From Macrotrachela quadricornifera (taxonomy: Eukaryota > Rotifera > Eurotatoria > Philodinida > Philodinidae), in the NCBI GenBank assembly GCA_022393335.1, contig JAJEKB010021002.1, forward strand, positions 243,545 to 307,544: a stretch of DNA of 64,000 nt, written 5' to 3'. Of this stretch, positions 61,955 to 64,000 are shown in pieces. The position numbers and the translations under genes were made by a program. Position 1 is the first letter of the stretch. The number at the start of each line of letters is the position of its first letter. The notes under the pieces are model-generated. The model was not told the DNA's origin. It searched no databases and was given only the letters and a program-made list of their open reading frames with translations.

Positions 61955-62935
61955 GTATGATGTATAATCGCCGTTTGCTTCAATTAAGCACTGTATGCGC
62001 TTTTTCATACTATCAGCTAATGTCACAGATAAATCAATTGGAAGATCATTGCATGCTGTTACTATTTCTTGTTTGAATTGTTTTTTTACTTATTATATCC
62101 TTCATAATCGACCAGACGTTTTCAATGAGGTTTTGATCTGGTGATGCAACAGGCCATGGCAGAACTTGAATTTGATTATCATACTTCCACTGAAGCGCTA
62201 AACGGCACCTGTGTTTCGGATCGTTGTCTTCTTGTAGAAACTAACTTGTTGGTCCTTCAGGAAATTAATCTTCAGCAGTAGGCAAAATACCGGTTTCGTA
62301 GAGATCGCACATGAAATCACCTGTCAAGTTCTGATCGAAGACAATGAATCGACCGAAATCATTTCTTGAAAAGCAGTCCCATGCGTGTAATTTAAGGGGA
62401 TGTTTAACTGTACGAACGACCTTGGTAATACCTGGAAACCGCCAGACTTTTCTTCCGCTGTTGCCAAGTTTAAAAGTCTTCTCGTGGGTAAAAATTACAT
62501 TCTTCCAGTTGTAGTTCTTATACTGTTTTGTCCACAGGAGTCGTTTCTCACGATGAACTTCCGTAAGTAGTGGTTTTTTTAAAGGTGGTCCATAACTTCC
62601 ACCGCTCTCCCGTAAACGACTTCTTACAGTACGTGCGCATTAACATTAACACCGTTGTTCTTTAAAATGGTGGATATTTCGTTTGACGTAATATTCTGCA
62701 CATGTTTAGCAATTTTAACAATTTTTCAATCAGCTCTGACCGATGTCGCACGTGGTCGGCCAGTTCGTGTTAAATCAGACAGATCTTCATTCTTCTGCCA
62801 TTGACCAAGTCAATATCGTACGGCCTTTGGAGAACAATTGATATATTTGGAGATGCCTTTGTTTGACATCTGAAGACTCAATGAGTGAAGTTTAAGAAAC
62901 ACGATTTCATAACGTTGTGATAAAGACAGAGGCAT
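61955..62935 (-). pseudogene. Tc1/mariner (DD34E) transposase, dead
   Basis: Read on the minus strand from ATG 62933-62935, the frame gives MPLSLSQRYEIVFLKLH and a helix-turn-helix with GISKYINCSPKAVRY and the TGRPR GRPR-box. The catalytic landmarks are HAWDCFS (first D), EDNDPKH (second D) and NLIENVW (E), with 34 residues between the last two. It ends EANGDYTSY. Lesions: TGA at 62810-62812 where tryptophan is usual, a stop near 62728, a frameshift near 62637, TAA and TAG near 62265 and 62241, and a frameshift near 62085. Terminal repeats were not clearly found. Confidence 0.85.
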
Positions 62936-64000
62936 GATATTATCTTGCGAAGAAGTGAGACAAAAAAATGATACTTTAATATTCATCCATATTTTACCGA
63001 TCAGTGTTTATTTCATATAATTGGATTATTTCAATCAGCAAATCAAACAAAAGAGAAGAAAGCGATTTTTATAAGGGACATACCTCCACTCGATAATAAA
63101 TTCCATGCGAAATATGGCTGTATAAAAATAACACGATGAGCAGTGGGGGAGAGGGGGGGGGAGGAAAGATTTTTTTCGAGGGGTGTAGTTTAACATAGTG
63201 GTCTGATTGGTCAAAAGTCCGATGTAAAAAGTTGGCCATTATCTGAGTTTCCAGACTCAATAATCTGTAAGCCGATGCTGTTTTGACCCGATGACAAGCA
63301 AGCTTATTTTACTTTGTCAAATCCATTTTTCGTCGAGGTAATATACCAGTCTTCGTTTCTACACTTCTGTTACTATGCACTTAAAAAGACATCACATTTT
63401 AAAAGTCGAAGACAAAAAAAATTGTCTTTATCATTACAACAATAGAGATCAGATTCTATGTTTAAAAATTATTATTTTATAGTCAATATGTAAGAGAAGA
63501 TTTGAAAATATTCACACATAACATACAATTGATATATTTCATTAAGTTCATTTTTTGCTCCCAGCTGAATCTGAATATACTATGTAAGTGAAATGATATT
63601 CTCTTCTATATTTGTTTTTTTTGGAACAAATTAATACTCACCACGACTCACATTAAGTTCCATGTTGTCTTGTTTCTTACTTTTCATAGCTCATAATTCA
63701 GCTACAATGATTTACTTTCTATGTTCTATTCTTTGCTCATATCTAGTCTTTAAGATCTACTAAAGGCCAACTAAAAGAATTCGAATCATTATTATTAATT
63801 TCACACGATCGTCTCCTAATCAGCATTTCCATGATAACTCCCTCATTGCAAAATTATTATTTTCTTAGAGAAATCTTTTTAGCAAAAAAATTTATTTAAA
63901 AACACTCAAAAACTGTTAGTACCATTCGATTTCTCGACCCCAAAAATCTTTAGTCAAACATTAACCATTGACTGATAAAACTGTAGTGCTTTAATAATTT
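62936..64000. other. No gene seen; G-tract and repeat fragment
   Basis: A G-rich run at about 63143-63165 faces the C-tract at about 61861-61878 in inverted orientation. A partial dispersed repeat (ACCATTCGATTTCTCGACCCC) lies near 63930. Otherwise AT-rich spacer. Confidence 0.5.

Noticed and set aside
1..64000. CRISPR array, operon or prokaryotic signals
   Set aside because: The genes are spliced and no spaced identical repeats of CRISPR type are present.

Overview
The window is AT-rich eukaryotic DNA with spliceosomal introns. Many introns are very short (three of exactly 56 bp, others 55-95 bp). Between the genes lie many decayed, low-copy transposons and large hairpins. The gene families point to a metazoan and most probably to a bdelloid rotifer: membrane-tethered kelch and NHL beta-propellers on Ser/Thr-rich stalks, a uromodulin-type D8C protein, exon-per-repeat LRR proteins, and possible foreign genes. 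This is inference from style and family content; no rRNA or species marker is present.

Layout. 1-278: 3' end of an LRR gene in which each 28-residue repeat is one 84-bp exon. 600-4100: near full-length but dead RTE-type LINE on the minus strand. 5.0-8.0 kb: GCGAA-rich repeat block, a 0.96-kb palindrome and a diverged tandem repeat. 12.0-14.2 kb: kelch gene (+). 15.06-17.74 kb: four structured elements side by side, including an internally deleted piggyBac copy with intact TTAA ends. 21.5-23.1 kb: intact intronless DHCR24-like flavoprotein. 23.7-24.7 kb: piggyBac fragment. 26.7-27.8 kb: a decayed gene (weak DUF4246-like resemblance). 27.8-29.8 kb: two large palindromes. 31.6-34.6 kb: five-exon glycosyltransferase-like membrane gene. 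36.6-37.5 kb: beta-helix pseudogene (-). 38.0-39.2 kb: F-box/LRR gene made of 84-bp exons, carrying a nonsense codon and a 2-bp slippage. 40.8-41.9 kb: nested TTAA elements. 43.0-45.7 kb: D8C-domain gene (+). 47.0-48.3 kb: alcohol dehydrogenase pseudogene (-). 49.9-52.7 kb: inverted repeats around an Env-like remnant. 53.4-59.0 kb: six-exon NHL-propeller gene (-). 60.9-61.2 kb: inverted repeat with a G-rich core. 61.5-62.9 kb: broken ORF pair and a dead Tc1/mariner transposase (-).

The kelch, NHL and D8C genes share one plan: a short cytoplasmic tail, one membrane span, a linker or Ser/Thr stalk, then a phase-1 intron leading into an extracellular module. These joins were derived by checking splice-site phase and agree to the base. 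They suggest a modular surface-protein family built by exon shuffling. I saw no CRISPR array, tRNA or rRNA.
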